From contig CAIIXF020000004.1 in assembly GCA_903813345.2 (NCBI GenBank), forward strand, positions 10,424,196 through 10,488,195: a stretch of 64,000 nucleotides of DNA, written 5' to 3'. This document shows, piece after piece, positions 39,301-45,245 of the stretch. Positions within the stretch are counted from its first letter, which is position 1. Each line of letters opens with the position of its first letter. A program made the translations under genes and the position numbers. Below the pieces are notes generated by a model. The model searched no databases. It was not told the DNA's origin and saw nothing but the letters and a program-made list of their open reading frames with translations. The stretch comes from Owenia fusiformis. Its lineage: Eukaryota; Annelida; Polychaeta; Sabellida; Oweniidae.

Positions 39301-39990
39301 TTAGACTCGCATGTGCGGTGGTCCTAATTATCGCACAGTCGTCCTAATTATCGCACAGTTGTGTTTCAGATGTCATTTCACGATACTGTATACATTTCTC
39401 TGTTTATAACAGATACATACATATGCTGTAATCATTTTTCTATCAGTTTTAGTGTAAAATATCAACAAAATATACATTATAAACTTACTTTTCTGTCTTT
39501 ATTTGGAGGGGGTCAAAATTTGTCAGACGAATTTCACTTCTTGCGCAAAAGCATTTATGACAATGGCGGAAGTAAACAATTCTTAAAAAATGAAGAGATA
39601 TTTCTAAATATATGAATAAATCATGAAGATTGGGAGTAATGGGGTTGAACTGTTTTTCGTAACACTGGTTTAAAAGATGGTGGGTGCATATTTTAGCTAT
39701 TTAGGACAATTGTGCGATAATTAGGACCGTGCGATAATTAGGACCACTTCCCCTATCCATGACACCTCTAAAAATGATTGTGAGTATTATCAACATACCC
39801 TGTTCAGTTGATGTAGTAACTGTTGATGAGTGAGCTGTATTCGACTTTTCACCATGTCTGTCTTCATGAGTAGAAGCGTAAATGTTCCATCTATTTTCCT
39901 AATATGTTCTTCTATGTAAGGTTTGAAGTCCTTAAGTTCCCTCAATAGAGAACTGACCAGTGCCCTGGGTTCTTCTTTTGGATCTGCCAT
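6209..39990 (-). CDS. Filamin-NHL protein (TRIM2/3/71-like without RING or B-box), whole gene
   Basis: Fourteen coding exons, each with its own entry below, join without a phase conflict. They total 3,522 nt, i.e. 1,173 residues plus stop. Order: coiled coil (1-190), one filamin/ABP280 repeat (about 192-275), a long disordered linker with Ser/Pro, acidic and basic stretches (about 276-900), then NHL blades (about 901-1173). In TRIM-NHL proteins the NHL propeller binds RNA or protein partners and the filamin repeat mediates scaffolding or dimerisation. Ubiquitin ligase activity needs the RING, which is absent here. The start codon at 39988-39990 follows an acceptor-like TTTCTTTTTAG, and an in-frame TAG lies 9 nt upstream of the ATG, so no upstream RING exon can be joined in frame through this exon. 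A further 5' non-coding exon is expected upstream. Probable cytoplasmic adaptor or RNA-binding scaffold; one basic NLS-like patch occurs in the linker. Confidence 0.9.
6500..9990 (+). repeat. Tandem array of HINE A core units
   Basis: About 25 units of variable length contain TTTGACCTTGAGAAGGTCAT, GGTCAAATGTCAAATCTAAA, TCTGAGAACATGTAGATGAT and CAATTTGAAGCAAGTTGAAA. Length variants come from optional blocks (a doubled TTTGACC, a repeated CAAATCTAAAGT). The frames open across the array are by-products of the period and are not genes. Confidence 0.9.
8130..9797 (+). repeat. Higher-order repeat of about 834 bp, two copies
   Basis: Variant units recur in the same order 834 bp apart; for example the ACATGAAGATGATTTTG variant is at 8167 and 9001, and CAAATCGAAATCAGATTT at about 8676 and 9510. 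The two blocks are almost identical, which points to a recent unequal exchange or replication-slippage duplication inside the array. Confidence 0.75.
10011..10506. mobile_element. TTAA-flanked 496-bp insertion carrying a TATA box and splice donor
   Basis: Compared with the other A copies, foreign DNA interrupts TATTTGTTAA|GTTATAGG. TTAA is duplicated (10007-10010 and 10507-10510). Inside are GC-rich CTGCGCAGGCGCACCGC, a TATA box in CTATATAAAGAG (about 10060), then a consensus donor in CAGAGGTAAGCC. Terminal inverted repeats are weak (AGT...ACT), so the class is uncertain. TTAA duplication is typical of piggyBac-type and a few other DNA transposons. Confidence 0.55.
10816..11177. other. Intronic, nothing recognised
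   Basis: Unique-looking AT-rich intron sequence between helentron-like elements; no exon or repeat identified. Confidence 0.3.
11178..12282 (+). mobile_element. HINE-like element B1
   Basis: The 5' end is ACAAGGCACAGACGTGAAC. The interior has about six 163-bp tandem units (GGAAAATCCAAAATGGCCAC, GGTTTGGCTGGAAACCTGTA), then GC-rich CGCCGCCCGCCCGCC. The 3' hairpin at 12259-12281 is a perfect 9-bp stem, ATCGTACCT-TTATT-AGGTACGAT. The 5' end repeats the stem motif GTACCT. The architecture is the same as family A but with a different core and stem sequence, so it is a separate family. Confidence 0.8.
12286..12440 (+). mobile_element. Short HINE-like 5' end, truncated
   Basis: GACATTAACATGCAAAATGTC...CATGCCATTTGTTGACA directly follows B1 and matches the left end of the 150-bp element at 28454. 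No 3' hairpin is found, so its right limit is uncertain. Confidence 0.45.
12714..12871 (-). CDS. Filamin-NHL gene, coding exon 13 (NHL blade)
   Basis: Phase 1 in, phase 0 out, bounded by TATCTTTTAG and CAG|GTAGAA. It contains F-R-E-P-S-G-V-S-I-D then N-M-M-I-A-D-S-K-N-D-R-V-Q, a textbook NHL repeat (P-x-G-V...I-A-D...N-x-R-V-Q). Confidence 0.92.
13180..13371 (-). CDS. Filamin-NHL gene, coding exon 12 (NHL region)
   Basis: Phase 1 to phase 1, bounded by TTTTTTGAACAG and G|GTAAGT. It encodes a divergent propeller segment, I-A-L-N-S-F-G-D-L-V-T-V-D followed by L-F-I-F-N-Q-D-G-Q and L-I-V-S-D-L. The blade pattern is recognisable, but the N-H-L motif itself has decayed. Confidence 0.88.
14358..14596. 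mobile_element. 239-bp MITE, CACCCTTGGTATACGCAGCT ends, ATCCC duplication
   Basis: Inverted ends CACCCTTGGTATACGCAGCT, flanked by ATCCC (14353-14357 and 14597-14601). It is a shortened relative of the element at 14953 and is nested in the larger foldback element. Confidence 0.85.
14953..15728. mobile_element. 776-bp foldback element, CACCCTTGGTATACGCAGCT ends, TTATA duplication
   Basis: Almost completely self-complementary: arms of well over 200 bp with few mismatches, flanked by TTATA on both sides (14948-14952, 15729-15733). The high arm identity and intact duplication suggest a young insertion. The 5-bp duplication with CAC ends is compatible with Transib-like or 5-bp-duplicating hAT groups, but I cannot assign it without a transposase. 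Confidence 0.85.
16502..16649 (-). CDS. Filamin-NHL gene, coding exon 11 (NHL blade)
   Basis: Phase 0 to phase 1, bounded by TGTATATTTAG and G|GTAAAA. F-K-R-P-S-A-A-V-T-N-D-A-G-D-I-F-V-K-D then I-Q-V-F-N-K-N-G-E form a blade and the next strand. Confidence 0.9.
17005..17244. mobile_element. MITE-like element, GGCGTAGCCAG...CTGGCTACACC
   Basis: Inverted ends GGCGTAGCCAG and CTGGCTACACC enclose about 240 bp with GGGGTTCACCCC and T-rich tracts. The ends are similar to those of the element at 41577. Confidence 0.6.
17290..17468 (-). CDS. Filamin-NHL gene, coding exon 10 (first NHL blade)
   Basis: Phase 1 to phase 0, bounded by TTTCTTTTCATAAG and TCA|GTGAGA. It reads T-I-G-Q-K-G-K then F-P-I-G-V-T-V-A-P-S-G-D-V-I-I-C-D-N-G-N-D-M, the standard opening of an NHL propeller (residues about 900-958). 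Confidence 0.92.
17709..18512 (-). CDS. Filamin-NHL gene, coding exon 9 (disordered basic linker)
   Basis: Phase 1 to phase 1, 804 nt, residues about 631-898. Rich in Ser, Lys, Thr and Asn, with S/T-P sites (S-P-T-S-P-K-R, S-A-S-V-P), R-G-R-G-F-R-S and P-T-K-R-R-V-T-P. No folded domain is visible; likely a regulated flexible linker between filamin and NHL modules. Confidence 0.9.
18697..18872 (-). repeat. Dispersed repeat related to 60151-61870
   Basis: On the minus strand GAAAACTGCTTATCTGCTCA, then CAACTTG and GCAAGAGCAGAAG match the unit repeated around 60210, 60400 and 61750. An old dispersed copy in an intron. Confidence 0.55.
19049..19138 (-). CDS. Filamin-NHL gene, coding exon 8 (NLS-like patch)
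   Basis: 90 nt, phase 1 to phase 1, donor AAAG|GTAAGC. It contains A-L-K-R-R-K-V-L, a monopartite NLS-like cluster. The acceptor (GTTAAAAG) is weak but is the one that keeps phase. Confidence 0.8.
19455..19600 (+). repeat. 35-bp tandem repeat, about four copies
   Basis: Units of GAAATAGTCACCATG plus TAATTACCCAGCATACCCT. They resemble the TTTACCCAGAATGCC segment of the B and C element cores and may be a distant derivative. Confidence 0.6.
19816..19975 (-). CDS. Filamin-NHL gene, coding exon 7 (Ser/Pro linker)
   Basis: Phase 0 to phase 1, bounded by CATTTAATAACAAG and GGAG|GTATGT. It carries two similar segments, R-S-K-S-T-S-P-T and R-P-R-S-T-S-P-V, both consensus proline-directed phosphorylation sites, probably an internal duplication. 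Confidence 0.85.
20270..22634 (-). repeat. Array of 21 partial exon-6 copies, 112-bp unit with splice donor
   Basis: Each unit holds the 3' part of exon 6 (on the minus strand AACACCAGTGCTGAG, then 15 codons through C-C-C-A), the strong donor GTAAGTAT and about 52 nt of intron. Counting TGCTGCTC motifs gives 21 copies plus the true exon. Copies are very similar, and their 45-nt coding segment (x-T-N-D-V-T-M-E-Q-E-Q-Q-T-x-P) has no stop or frame-changing indel that I could see. If GAG|G were used as acceptor, each copy would be a phase-0 symmetric cassette. Use in mRNA is unproven. Confidence 0.85.
22635..22733 (-). CDS. Filamin-NHL gene, coding exon 6 (Gln/Glu-rich)
   Basis: 99 nt, phase 0 both sides, bounded by AATATTGAACAG and CCCA|GTAAGT. 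Encodes 33 residues, rich in Glu and Gln (E-V-E-E-V-Q-S-E-L, M-E-Q-E-Q-Q). This is the parent of the downstream array. Confidence 0.85.
23474..23673 (-). CDS. Filamin-NHL gene, coding exon 5 (linker)
   Basis: Phase 1 to phase 0, bounded by TTTAATTATTATAG and GAG|GTTAGT. Charged and Ser/Thr-rich (S-D-R-E-I-A-R-E-A-E-E-S, R-R-L-F-S-T-P-S-S-D-R). Parent of the tandem array immediately upstream of it. Confidence 0.85.
23674..25290 (-). repeat. Array of ten partial exon-5 copies, about 163-bp unit with splice acceptor
   Basis: Units contain the intron end, acceptor TATTATAG, and the first half of exon 5 (through E-K-L-N-T-T), then diverge to K-C-S-I-S-E-stop. Ten copies precede the true exon (the CAATTTCTCTATCACTATT motif occurs 11 times). 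A weak GTAGTA donor after A-C-T-A-A-A-T would make phase-1 symmetric cassettes, but they are more likely inert. Confidence 0.85.
25979..27073. mobile_element. 1.1-kb insertion in element C without target duplication
   Basis: Removing it restores the core unit CCTGAAAA|TTTGAAATTG exactly, i.e. an A^T site with no duplicated bases. The ends are short inverted repeats, GGACAGGT and ACCTGTTC. TSD-less A^T insertion is seen with Helitrons, but typical TC and CTRR ends are not evident, so the class stays open. No gene inside. Confidence 0.55.
27171..27960 (+). mobile_element. hAT-like non-autonomous element, truncated copy
   Basis: Starts CAGTGTCCTCCCTAATTTTTC and matches the element at 37447-38292 in opposite orientation over about 790 bp, lacking about 45 bp of the far end. 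It includes the same 44-bp perfect palindrome (27358-27401) and the TGTGGCGCGC segments. Confidence 0.8.
28454..28603 (+). mobile_element. Short HINE-like element, 150 bp
   Basis: Abuts element C head to tail: ACATA|ACAAGATACAACGCATTAAC. It ends in the hairpin AATGTC...GACATT. There is no tandem array; this may be a minimal member. Confidence 0.55.
28679..30028 (+). mobile_element. HINE-like element A2
   Basis: Complete family A copy: ACAAGGCATTAACATGAC, about eight core units, CGCCGGACGCCAACC repeats, then the hairpin ending GTGGTGACATA. Its 3' end lies 29 bp from the donor of exon 4, so it landed almost at the splice site without destroying it. Confidence 0.85.
30058..30828 (-). CDS. Filamin-NHL gene, coding exon 4 (filamin repeat and charged linker)
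   Basis: 771 nt, phase 1 to phase 1, bounded by TATCATTGCAG and CAAG|GTCAGT. The first 80 residues form a filamin/ABP280 Ig-like repeat: V-T-D-Q-D-G, then G-K-Y-M-V-Q-F-V-P-L-R-E-G-K-H-N-I and the closing S-P-F-P-V-N-V. After it come an acidic run (D-T-E-D-V-V-E-D-D-D), a lysine block (K-R-K-K-K-K-V) and a polar disordered stretch. Confidence 0.93.
31340..32234 (-). repeat. Tandem copies of the 3' half of exon 3, about 182-bp unit
   Basis: Four decayed copies (about 31340-31485, 31486-31870 including a MITE, 31871-32050, 32051-32234) repeat the exon end from V-P-S-P-Q-L-T-D to the donor TATATAG|GTAAGT plus intron. At least the copy next to the true exon has an in-frame stop, so these look like pseudo-exons. 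Confidence 0.8.
31561..31765. mobile_element. hAT-like MITE, 205 bp, TAATG duplication
   Basis: Inverted ends CAGTGATCTCCCCAG and CTGGGGAGATCACTG, flanked by TAATG on both sides. Sister exon-3 copies provide the empty site GCTTAATGTATCC, which proves the 5-bp duplication. Five-bp duplications with CAG ends fit the hAT5 group. Confidence 0.9.
32235..32471 (-). CDS. Filamin-NHL gene, coding exon 3 (coiled-coil end)
   Basis: 237 nt, phase 1 to phase 1, bounded by CCCTTTAATAG and TATAG|GTAAGT. Helical start (H-E-D-Q-L-Q-E-D-C-Q-L-I-S-L-K) then a linker with K-E-M-V-G-Y-I-K-P leading into the filamin repeat, as in TRIM2/3-type proteins after the B-box coiled coil. Confidence 0.9.
32517..33244 (+). 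mobile_element. HINE-like element B2
   Basis: ACAAGGCACAGACGTGAAC 5' end, about four 163-bp units, CGCCGCCCGCCCGCC, and a 3' hairpin at 33220-33243 (9-bp ATCGTACCT stem, 6-nt loop). Same family as B1 but with fewer units. Confidence 0.85.
33245..33954. other. Intron sequence, nothing recognised
   Basis: No exon or named repeat. A GGATGCATCAACTT motif occurs twice (about 33251 and 33498), which may mark an old duplication. Confidence 0.3.
33967..36840 (-). mobile_element. 5'-truncated LINE with reverse transcriptase, 12-bp target duplication
   Basis: Minus-strand ORF2 begins inside the endonuclease C-terminus (I-D-L-L-I-S-N, then P-I-D-H, the S-D-H position) and runs through the reverse transcriptase: D-I-S-A-A-F-D-S-M, G-V-P-Q-G-S-I-L-G-P-L-L-F, Y-A-D-D. 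A small duplication near 34730-34750 (ATATTTGAACT twice) shifts frame. The C-terminal frame then runs to a stop near 34157 with the knuckle C-S-C-G...H-V-I-F-R-C. A poly-A tail (poly-T at 33966-33983) and the duplication TCATTTGATTCT (33955-33966, 36841-36852) complete a standard retrotransposition. Jockey/CR1-like group; only one break seen, so it is young. Confidence 0.92.
36858..36999 (-). CDS. Filamin-NHL gene, coding exon 2 (coiled coil)
   Basis: 142 nt, phase 0 to phase 1, bounded by TTTTCAACGCAG and TTAG|GTGAGA. Heptad-rich: V-Q-Q-E-I-I-Q-D-L-G-K-V-K, L-D-Q-I-K-K-A-S-M-Q-A-E. The donor is followed by only GTGAG before the LINE target duplication begins. Confidence 0.88.
37447..38292. 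mobile_element. hAT-like non-autonomous element, 846 bp, TTCAG duplication
   Basis: Ends CTGTGTTCTCCCT and AGGGAGAACACTG are inverted with one mismatch; TTCAG flanks both sides (37442-37446, 38293-38297). It contains a 44-bp perfect palindrome at 38065-38108 centred on GTAATTAC. No transposase. Confidence 0.85.
38778..39088. repeat. Imperfect inverted repeat, CGGAACGGTTCGGTTCGG arms
   Basis: Left ACGGAACAAAAA...CGGTTCGGTTCGGAAC faces right CCAGAACCGAACC...GTGTTCCGT. Probably a degenerate MITE; no target duplication located. Confidence 0.4.
39130..39755. mobile_element. TA-flanked MITE, GGGGAAGTSGTCCTA ends
   Basis: Inverted ends GGGGAAGTCGTCCTATTATC and its partner GATAATTAGGACCACTTCCCC lie between TA dinucleotides. 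Several internal copies of GTCCTAATTATCGCAC occur near both ends, possible transposase-binding repeats. TA duplication suggests a Tc1/mariner-type helper. Confidence 0.75.
39799..39990 (-). CDS. Filamin-NHL gene, coding exon 1 (start, coiled coil)
   Basis: 192 coding nt, ending AGG|GTATGT in phase 0. Starts M-A-D-P-K-E-E-P and becomes helical (S-L-L-R-E-L-K-D-F-K-P-Y-I-E-E-H-I). An acceptor TTTCTTTTTAG lies 23 nt upstream of the ATG, and the in-frame TAG in that leader confirms the start. No RING or B-box cysteines. Confidence 0.85.
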
Positions 39991-40274
39991 GATTGCTACC
40001 TACATCGGTTTTTCTAAAAAGAAAGGTTGTACAGTTGGGGACATAAATAAATGACAGGTGGATTTGCTGAAGTGAGGATTTCCCATGTTAAAAATAAGAG
40101 AATTTACAAGAGGCCATACATCAGTGGATGAGATTATACAAAATGTAAAATATACAAATTTTAAGGGATATATATCTAGACAATATTGGAAATTATGGGC
40201 TTTCAGACCACCATAATTAGGAAATGGTGATCGAAAATCGACCTGTCATTTATTTTTGTCCCCAACTGTAATTG

Positions 40275-40648
40275 CAGGGTTCTCCCCAGAATCTAATTGC
40301 ATGGCGCTCCCCCCTGCTCACCTAATTTCCCCCCCTGTTCCCCCCCTGCTTGCTTCATCCCCCCTGTTCCCCCCTGCTTGCTTCACCTGCCCAGGGTCCC
40401 CAATATAATCATAAATGGGCCATATTATCATGTAGTATTATTAAATAAAAGGTTCTCTAAATGAGATTTGGTGTTTATTTACATTTTGCAACCCTGTAAC
40501 CATATGCGAGCTGCTGAAGTACATATTGACAAAGTACGCGAGTGATGCAAGCGGCAAAAATTGATACAAAAATCACGCGAGCTAAGAGAGTGGCGAAACT
40601 TGTTAAAAAATCCCCCCCTGCTATCAAAAAATCCTGGGGAGATCACTG
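40275..40648. mobile_element. hAT-like MITE, 374 bp, AATTG duplication
   Basis: Ends CAGGGTTCTCCCCAG and CTGGGGAGATCACTG, flanked by AATTG (40270-40274, 40649-40653). The interior has CCCCCCTGTTCC-type C-rich repeats. Third family member with a 5-bp duplication. Confidence 0.85.
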
Positions 40649-41164
40649 AATTGTTTTATAGATGTGGTATTCTATATTATTTGGCATACATGTAATTATT
40701 TTCGGCCAATTTTCAAATTTTGACCCCCTTTCCAGACTGAAATTCTTTCCAAATTAGATCTATGCAGTTTATCACCATTTTGAGAACTTTGTATTTTTGG
40801 GCCAGGGATGTTAGACTTGAACCTCCCCTAAAGTTTGGCCAAACATGGGTTTTCAAGAGGAAGGCCATGATTGCAGTGATATGCCTTATATCAACCTATG
40901 GGTATTGAATTAGAGATCATGAATGCAAAAACTGTGGTCAAAACAAAATCTGCTGATTTTTGAAAAAATCTAAAAAAAATTGTTGACAGTTTCATATTTT
41001 GTGTTCGAAATTCATGGTTGTTTTGGTAAAAATGGATAACAAAACCTGGTTCAAAATGAAATAATATTATTGAAGATAAAATTGCAGCATACCTTTAACT
41101 CTGTTGATCACATATATATGCAGTATTTCAACTTTATTTACAAAGACTTATCTTTTCATAGACT

Positions 41165-41323
41165 TTTAAGCATGGCGCCGAAATAGCCTCTAAACCGTGA
41201 CAAAGTGATTGGTTGGAGACTATTTTGGGCGATAATAAAGAATAATTTAGGAGTCGAGAAAAGTTATACTTCGTTTTAACTCTTTCCTTGCCCAAGGACG
41301 TCAAAGACAGCGTTGACCAAAGA
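41165..41323. promoter_or_regulatory. Candidate divergent promoter and 5' non-coding exon
   Basis: This region lies between the two divergent genes. A GC-bearing AAGCATGGCGCCGAAATAGC block is followed on the plus strand by a leader ending CAAAGATAG|GTAAAATC, which could be the untranslated first exon of the coiled-coil gene, since that gene's coding exon begins right after an acceptor. This is position and splice-site evidence only. Confidence 0.25.
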
Positions 41324-41576
41324 TAGGTAAAATCATATAATAATGATAAGGTTTTATCAAATAATATATCAATCGTAGAGAAACGATAGAAACCTTTACT
41401 CAGATCACTGTTGTAAAATAATTCGAAGGAATTGAAGTTTATTTTTCGAATTTGATTTTAGCAGACGACAATAGCCATTCGTTTTCTTGGTTCATAACTT
41501 GGCTTATAATGAAAAAATAAGGCCCAAAAACGATCCAAGCCGGCAATGCCCAAACGGAGGCCTTTATTGAGGCCTC

Positions 41577-41775
41577 GGGGCCGTAGCCAGGATTTACCAG
41601 GGGGACTGGCACATTTGCCAAGGGGGGAGTTCGTTTTGCCTTGCCAAAGGAGGGGGGGGGGGCTTTTTGACAGTTTTGGCAAATAATCATACGAAACGTG
41701 CTCAGAATGGTGAAAAACTACGTGATTTTGAAAGAATATTCCTCCGCCCCCCCCCCCCCCCCCCATGGCTACGAG
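41577..41775. mobile_element. MITE-like element, CCGTAGCCAGG...ATGGCTACG
   Basis: Ends GGCCGTAGCCAGGATTTACC and CCCCATGGCTACGAGCC are inverted. The interior shares GTGCTCAGAATGGTGAAAAA with 4283-4453, plus long G and C homopolymers. Confidence 0.65.
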
Positions 41776-41779
41776 CCTG

Positions 41780-42470
41780 GTCCTGAACCTGGGCCTGTTC
41801 ATTGGGGTTATATTAGTTTTGCAAGTGGATCCAAGAGACCAAGTGGGCGAGTCAATTATTTTGCAGGGATGGCATGATACACACATTTCAATTTTGTATA
41901 TAGTGAATTCCCAGCGATTGATTTCAGTACAGTAAAACTGTCATAATGAACACCTCTTTAGTGACTAAGATCTGTGCCCAGTGAACACATGACTCTACTC
42001 TATTGAACACCATATCAGATGTTCCCACGCTTTATATCAATGATATAGTTTACATAAGAGAAGTATGACTGTATGAATTCTGGGATATTCCTGTTTTGTT
42101 GAGACAGATGAGAATAAAATTAACCCTTTGCAAAATTGATCAAAACTGCCTCCAATCATCCAATAGGTTACTTGGCTCAATCTAAGAGTGACCAAGTGGA
42201 GAAAATGGACTACTCATTGAAAAAATCTGTGATCCGGTATTTGTGCATTCTAATATGGTTTTTATTGAATTCGCTTCTGATTTCGGAATTTACAGATCTG
42301 ATATTTATTGTCTACTAAACTTTTAGATGGTTTTCTTAAATAAGGCAATGTGAGTATGTGGAAATTGATATGTGTATATCCTGCCACCCCTACAAAATAA
42401 TGGACTTGCCCACTTGGTCTCTTGGATCCACTTGTAAAATATATATAACCGTTCATTGGGCCCGAAAAAC
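41780..42470. repeat. Inverted repeat with roughly 105-bp arms
   Basis: 41780-41886 (GGATCCAAGAGACCAAGTGG, CAGGGATGGCATGATACACA) is repeated inverted at 42356-42470 with about 85 percent similarity by eye. The spacer of about 470 bp shows nothing recognisable. Probably an old foldback element. Confidence 0.55.
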
Positions 42471-42643
42471 TGGGTCCACTCACCCGAGGGTAGCAGGACC
42501 CACAGTGACACCCGCGTATGGCGAATATCATTTAGGGAGAAAAATCCACTTGACCATAAATTGATATGAAGAGGAAATAACTTTAGTAGGCCAAGGGCCT
42601 GGCCAATGATATACTTTTTACTTCATGATATATTATTTTCAGA

Positions 42644-44393
42644 ATGAGTCACCCTGCTAGCAAAATGTTGTTTGATCTTGAACACACTCGGGATGAAAAA
42701 CTTAAACAAATTGAGGAGATCTCAAAACAACTGGAAAACATCAAAGAGAATATCAAAACGTCTAGTGGTGAGTCAATTATCAATATCAAAATATTGGAAG
42801 ACCGTCATACCGTTATACTTCAAGGTATCTTACGGTCCCAGATTTAACAAAACCTAAACTAAAACTTGCCCTCATCGACCTCCCTGCCCTGTCAATTTTC
42901 CGAGCTCGGGACGATACTCAGATGCGAGTTGGTAGTTACCAGTTTCGCCACCAGGTGGCTGATTCGGGGGAAATAACATGGCAGGGTATTACAAAATTCC
43001 CTTAAACTTGAATATTCATCAGTTTACGTGGTTCACTTTTCATATTACCCTAATGTATCTGATAGTTATACAAATCAAAATATGTCCAGTAAAACACTAA
43101 AATATTATCTGCCCAACACAAGAAAAGATATTTCCAATTTTGTCACCTTTACAACATGGGGGCTATGGAGAATCTCCCCGACCTAGAAGACATATTTTCA
43201 ATGAAGAAAATTAAATTTTCAAAGTTGATAAACTCTTTTTAGAACCATATAGATGTAATTTTACATGTAGATTCCAAATATGACATCAGTTTGACTTAAT
43301 TTTGAATTTTTAATGACGTAAATCAGTATTTCTACTCGCATCTAGGCTATTAAGAACAAGTATGATTACCCGTATCTCAATAGTTCAATTCGCAAGTTGA
43401 AGTACATGATCTTTTAAAAGTATACTTTACCTTCATAAAAGTCCTCAATTGACACCCAGATTGACATGCACAAATGCACTTGTAAGTGCGGTCTAGGATG
43501 AAGAAGAGACGAGTCAAAGCTAAATGTATACTTAGTGGGACTTGCGTCTCTGGTAAAAGTCACCATAGAATTCTGACACACGATTTACAAAACGCATCAA
43601 ATAGAAATTAAATCCACCTTGATGCAATTCAATATTCATAAAGCGAACAACAAAATACAACATTCTCGCGTGACGCTTTATGTGCTGCTAAAATATATTT
43701 TATACTCTGATGAATTATAAAGAGGGCAGCACCAATCGAAAGATAATTTAGCCTAAGAGCCTCCAACTAGTCCATACTAGAGTATTAGATAAAATAATTT
43801 TGTTTCGTAATCTAAGCAATTTAATAATACGAGGTAGCATCACAAAATACATGATAAATGTCATTCAACTCACCCCAACCCAAACCAGATCTGTGAATGA
43901 CTCCGTTAATCCGTATTTTTTAGGGCAAGTTTAAATATTTTATCATTTTCGTACAGGGTTTCGTCCTTGGTCCAACGCTGAATTTTACTTCTTTGAATTG
44001 AAAGAGCGTAAGAAGCCTTTTGATTAATAAGGGGTGACACTCTATCATTTGTTGTATTATTTATAATGCATGCTCAACCTATATTAAAGCTGAGACCATC
44101 ATGGTCTCAACTTTTTTTACTAGGGTAAAAATATCGATGTATATTTTAAGTAATTGTAAAACATTCAGATGTATATATATAACAGATTAATAAATGGCGT
44201 ATCAAATGAAGACTTATAGAATATAGCAAGTTTTTAAAATGCTTTGTCTTGTTTATTTCCAGTGAAGCTACACATCCACCAGCTCGATCTAGCGACACAG
44301 TATGATCCTGCGATGACAGAACACATCAATCGAACATCAATCAACTGTCAGCAATGTCATGAAAGACTCCAAGAAATTTACTCAAAGGACTAA
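42644..44393 (+). CDS. Small coiled-coil protein, 84 residues, two coding exons
   Basis: Exon 42644-42767 follows the acceptor TATTATTTTCAG (the ATG is 2 nt inside) and ends AGTG|GTGAGT in phase 1. Exon 44263-44393 follows TTTATTTCCAG, restores phase and ends at TAA. The product starts M-S-H-P-A-S-K and is a long helix (K-Q-I-E-E-I-S-K-Q-L-E-N-I-K-E-N), then C-Q-Q-C-H-E-R-L-Q-E-I-Y near the C-terminus. Both splice sites are consensus and the combined length is a multiple of three. I do not recognise the family; a subunit of a helical-bundle complex is a guess only. It diverges from the filamin-NHL gene. Confidence 0.7.
42948..42959 (+). promoter_or_regulatory. CTCF-consensus-like site
   Basis: CCACCAGGTGGC matches the CTCF core CCASYAGRKGGC, inside the first intron of the coiled-coil gene and close to the divergent promoter. 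A 12-bp match can be chance. Confidence 0.3.
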
Positions 44394-45245
44394 AAAATCT
44401 CAATGATACAGAAATAAGGACACACTCAGGAACGATTTCAGACTTTTACACGAAGGTAATAGAGCTTGCATTGCCAATTGGACATTAAAAGATGCCATGA
44501 AAAACTCCTAAGAAAGTTACCCAGGACTAACAAATGTTCAAAAGGAGCTTTGCCCTAAAGTAGTAGCAACTAAGGCTGTATGGCAAGCTTACAATAGATT
44601 ACCAGATAAGCCAAATATCACAAACACGAATGGAACATTAACAGAGTTACCTCGATCCAAATAAGTGACCTTATTCAGAATTAGAAATGATGATAATGCG
44701 ATAATGAATATCTTCTGACGAATCCCTTTGATATGGAGGCCTGGGCGGGGAAGAAGAATCCTGGTGTAAAGAAATCAAATCTCAAAACCAAAACTCTATG
44801 TTCGTCGTTGACCGTTTTTGAAGGTTAAACTGGTCTCATATATCCATATTCCATATCCATGATATCTGTATATAGTGAATACTAATCGTTTTGGCCTAAG
44901 ACGATTTTCGAGTGTATAATTAAGTAAACTTTCAATCCTCTTATTGATGTAGTTAGCTGATCCTTTAGACTTGAACAGGTGAAATGATTGTCAGTTTACT
45001 GGGCATAGGCGGGTGTGGAACAGTTCAGTTGAGAGAAACTTTGGGCACTAGACTGTCACCCTTGGCTTGGTCTACTATCAGTACTATCCATATATTTTTG
45101 AACGTGTGTTTTAGGTCTGGGGGTAGAGGTGCTTAGATAAAACGTTATCCTTTTAGATACTACATGTACTATATATAGTATGTACTTTAATTAATGTATT
45201 GTGTTCGTCATTTGCTGTTGATATTGTATTAGAAAATAAAAATTT
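44394..45245 (+). other. Probable 3' UTR of the coiled-coil gene with AATAAA
   Basis: No open frame of note. AATAAA at 45235-45240 is a plausible polyadenylation signal. A palindrome upstream in the intron (TGAGACCATCATGGTCTCA, 44091-44109) is incidental. Confidence 0.5.

Noticed and set aside
41439-41886. Gly-rich and Pro-rich frames around 41.4-41.9 kb
   Set aside because: They come from poly-G/poly-C tracts of a MITE.
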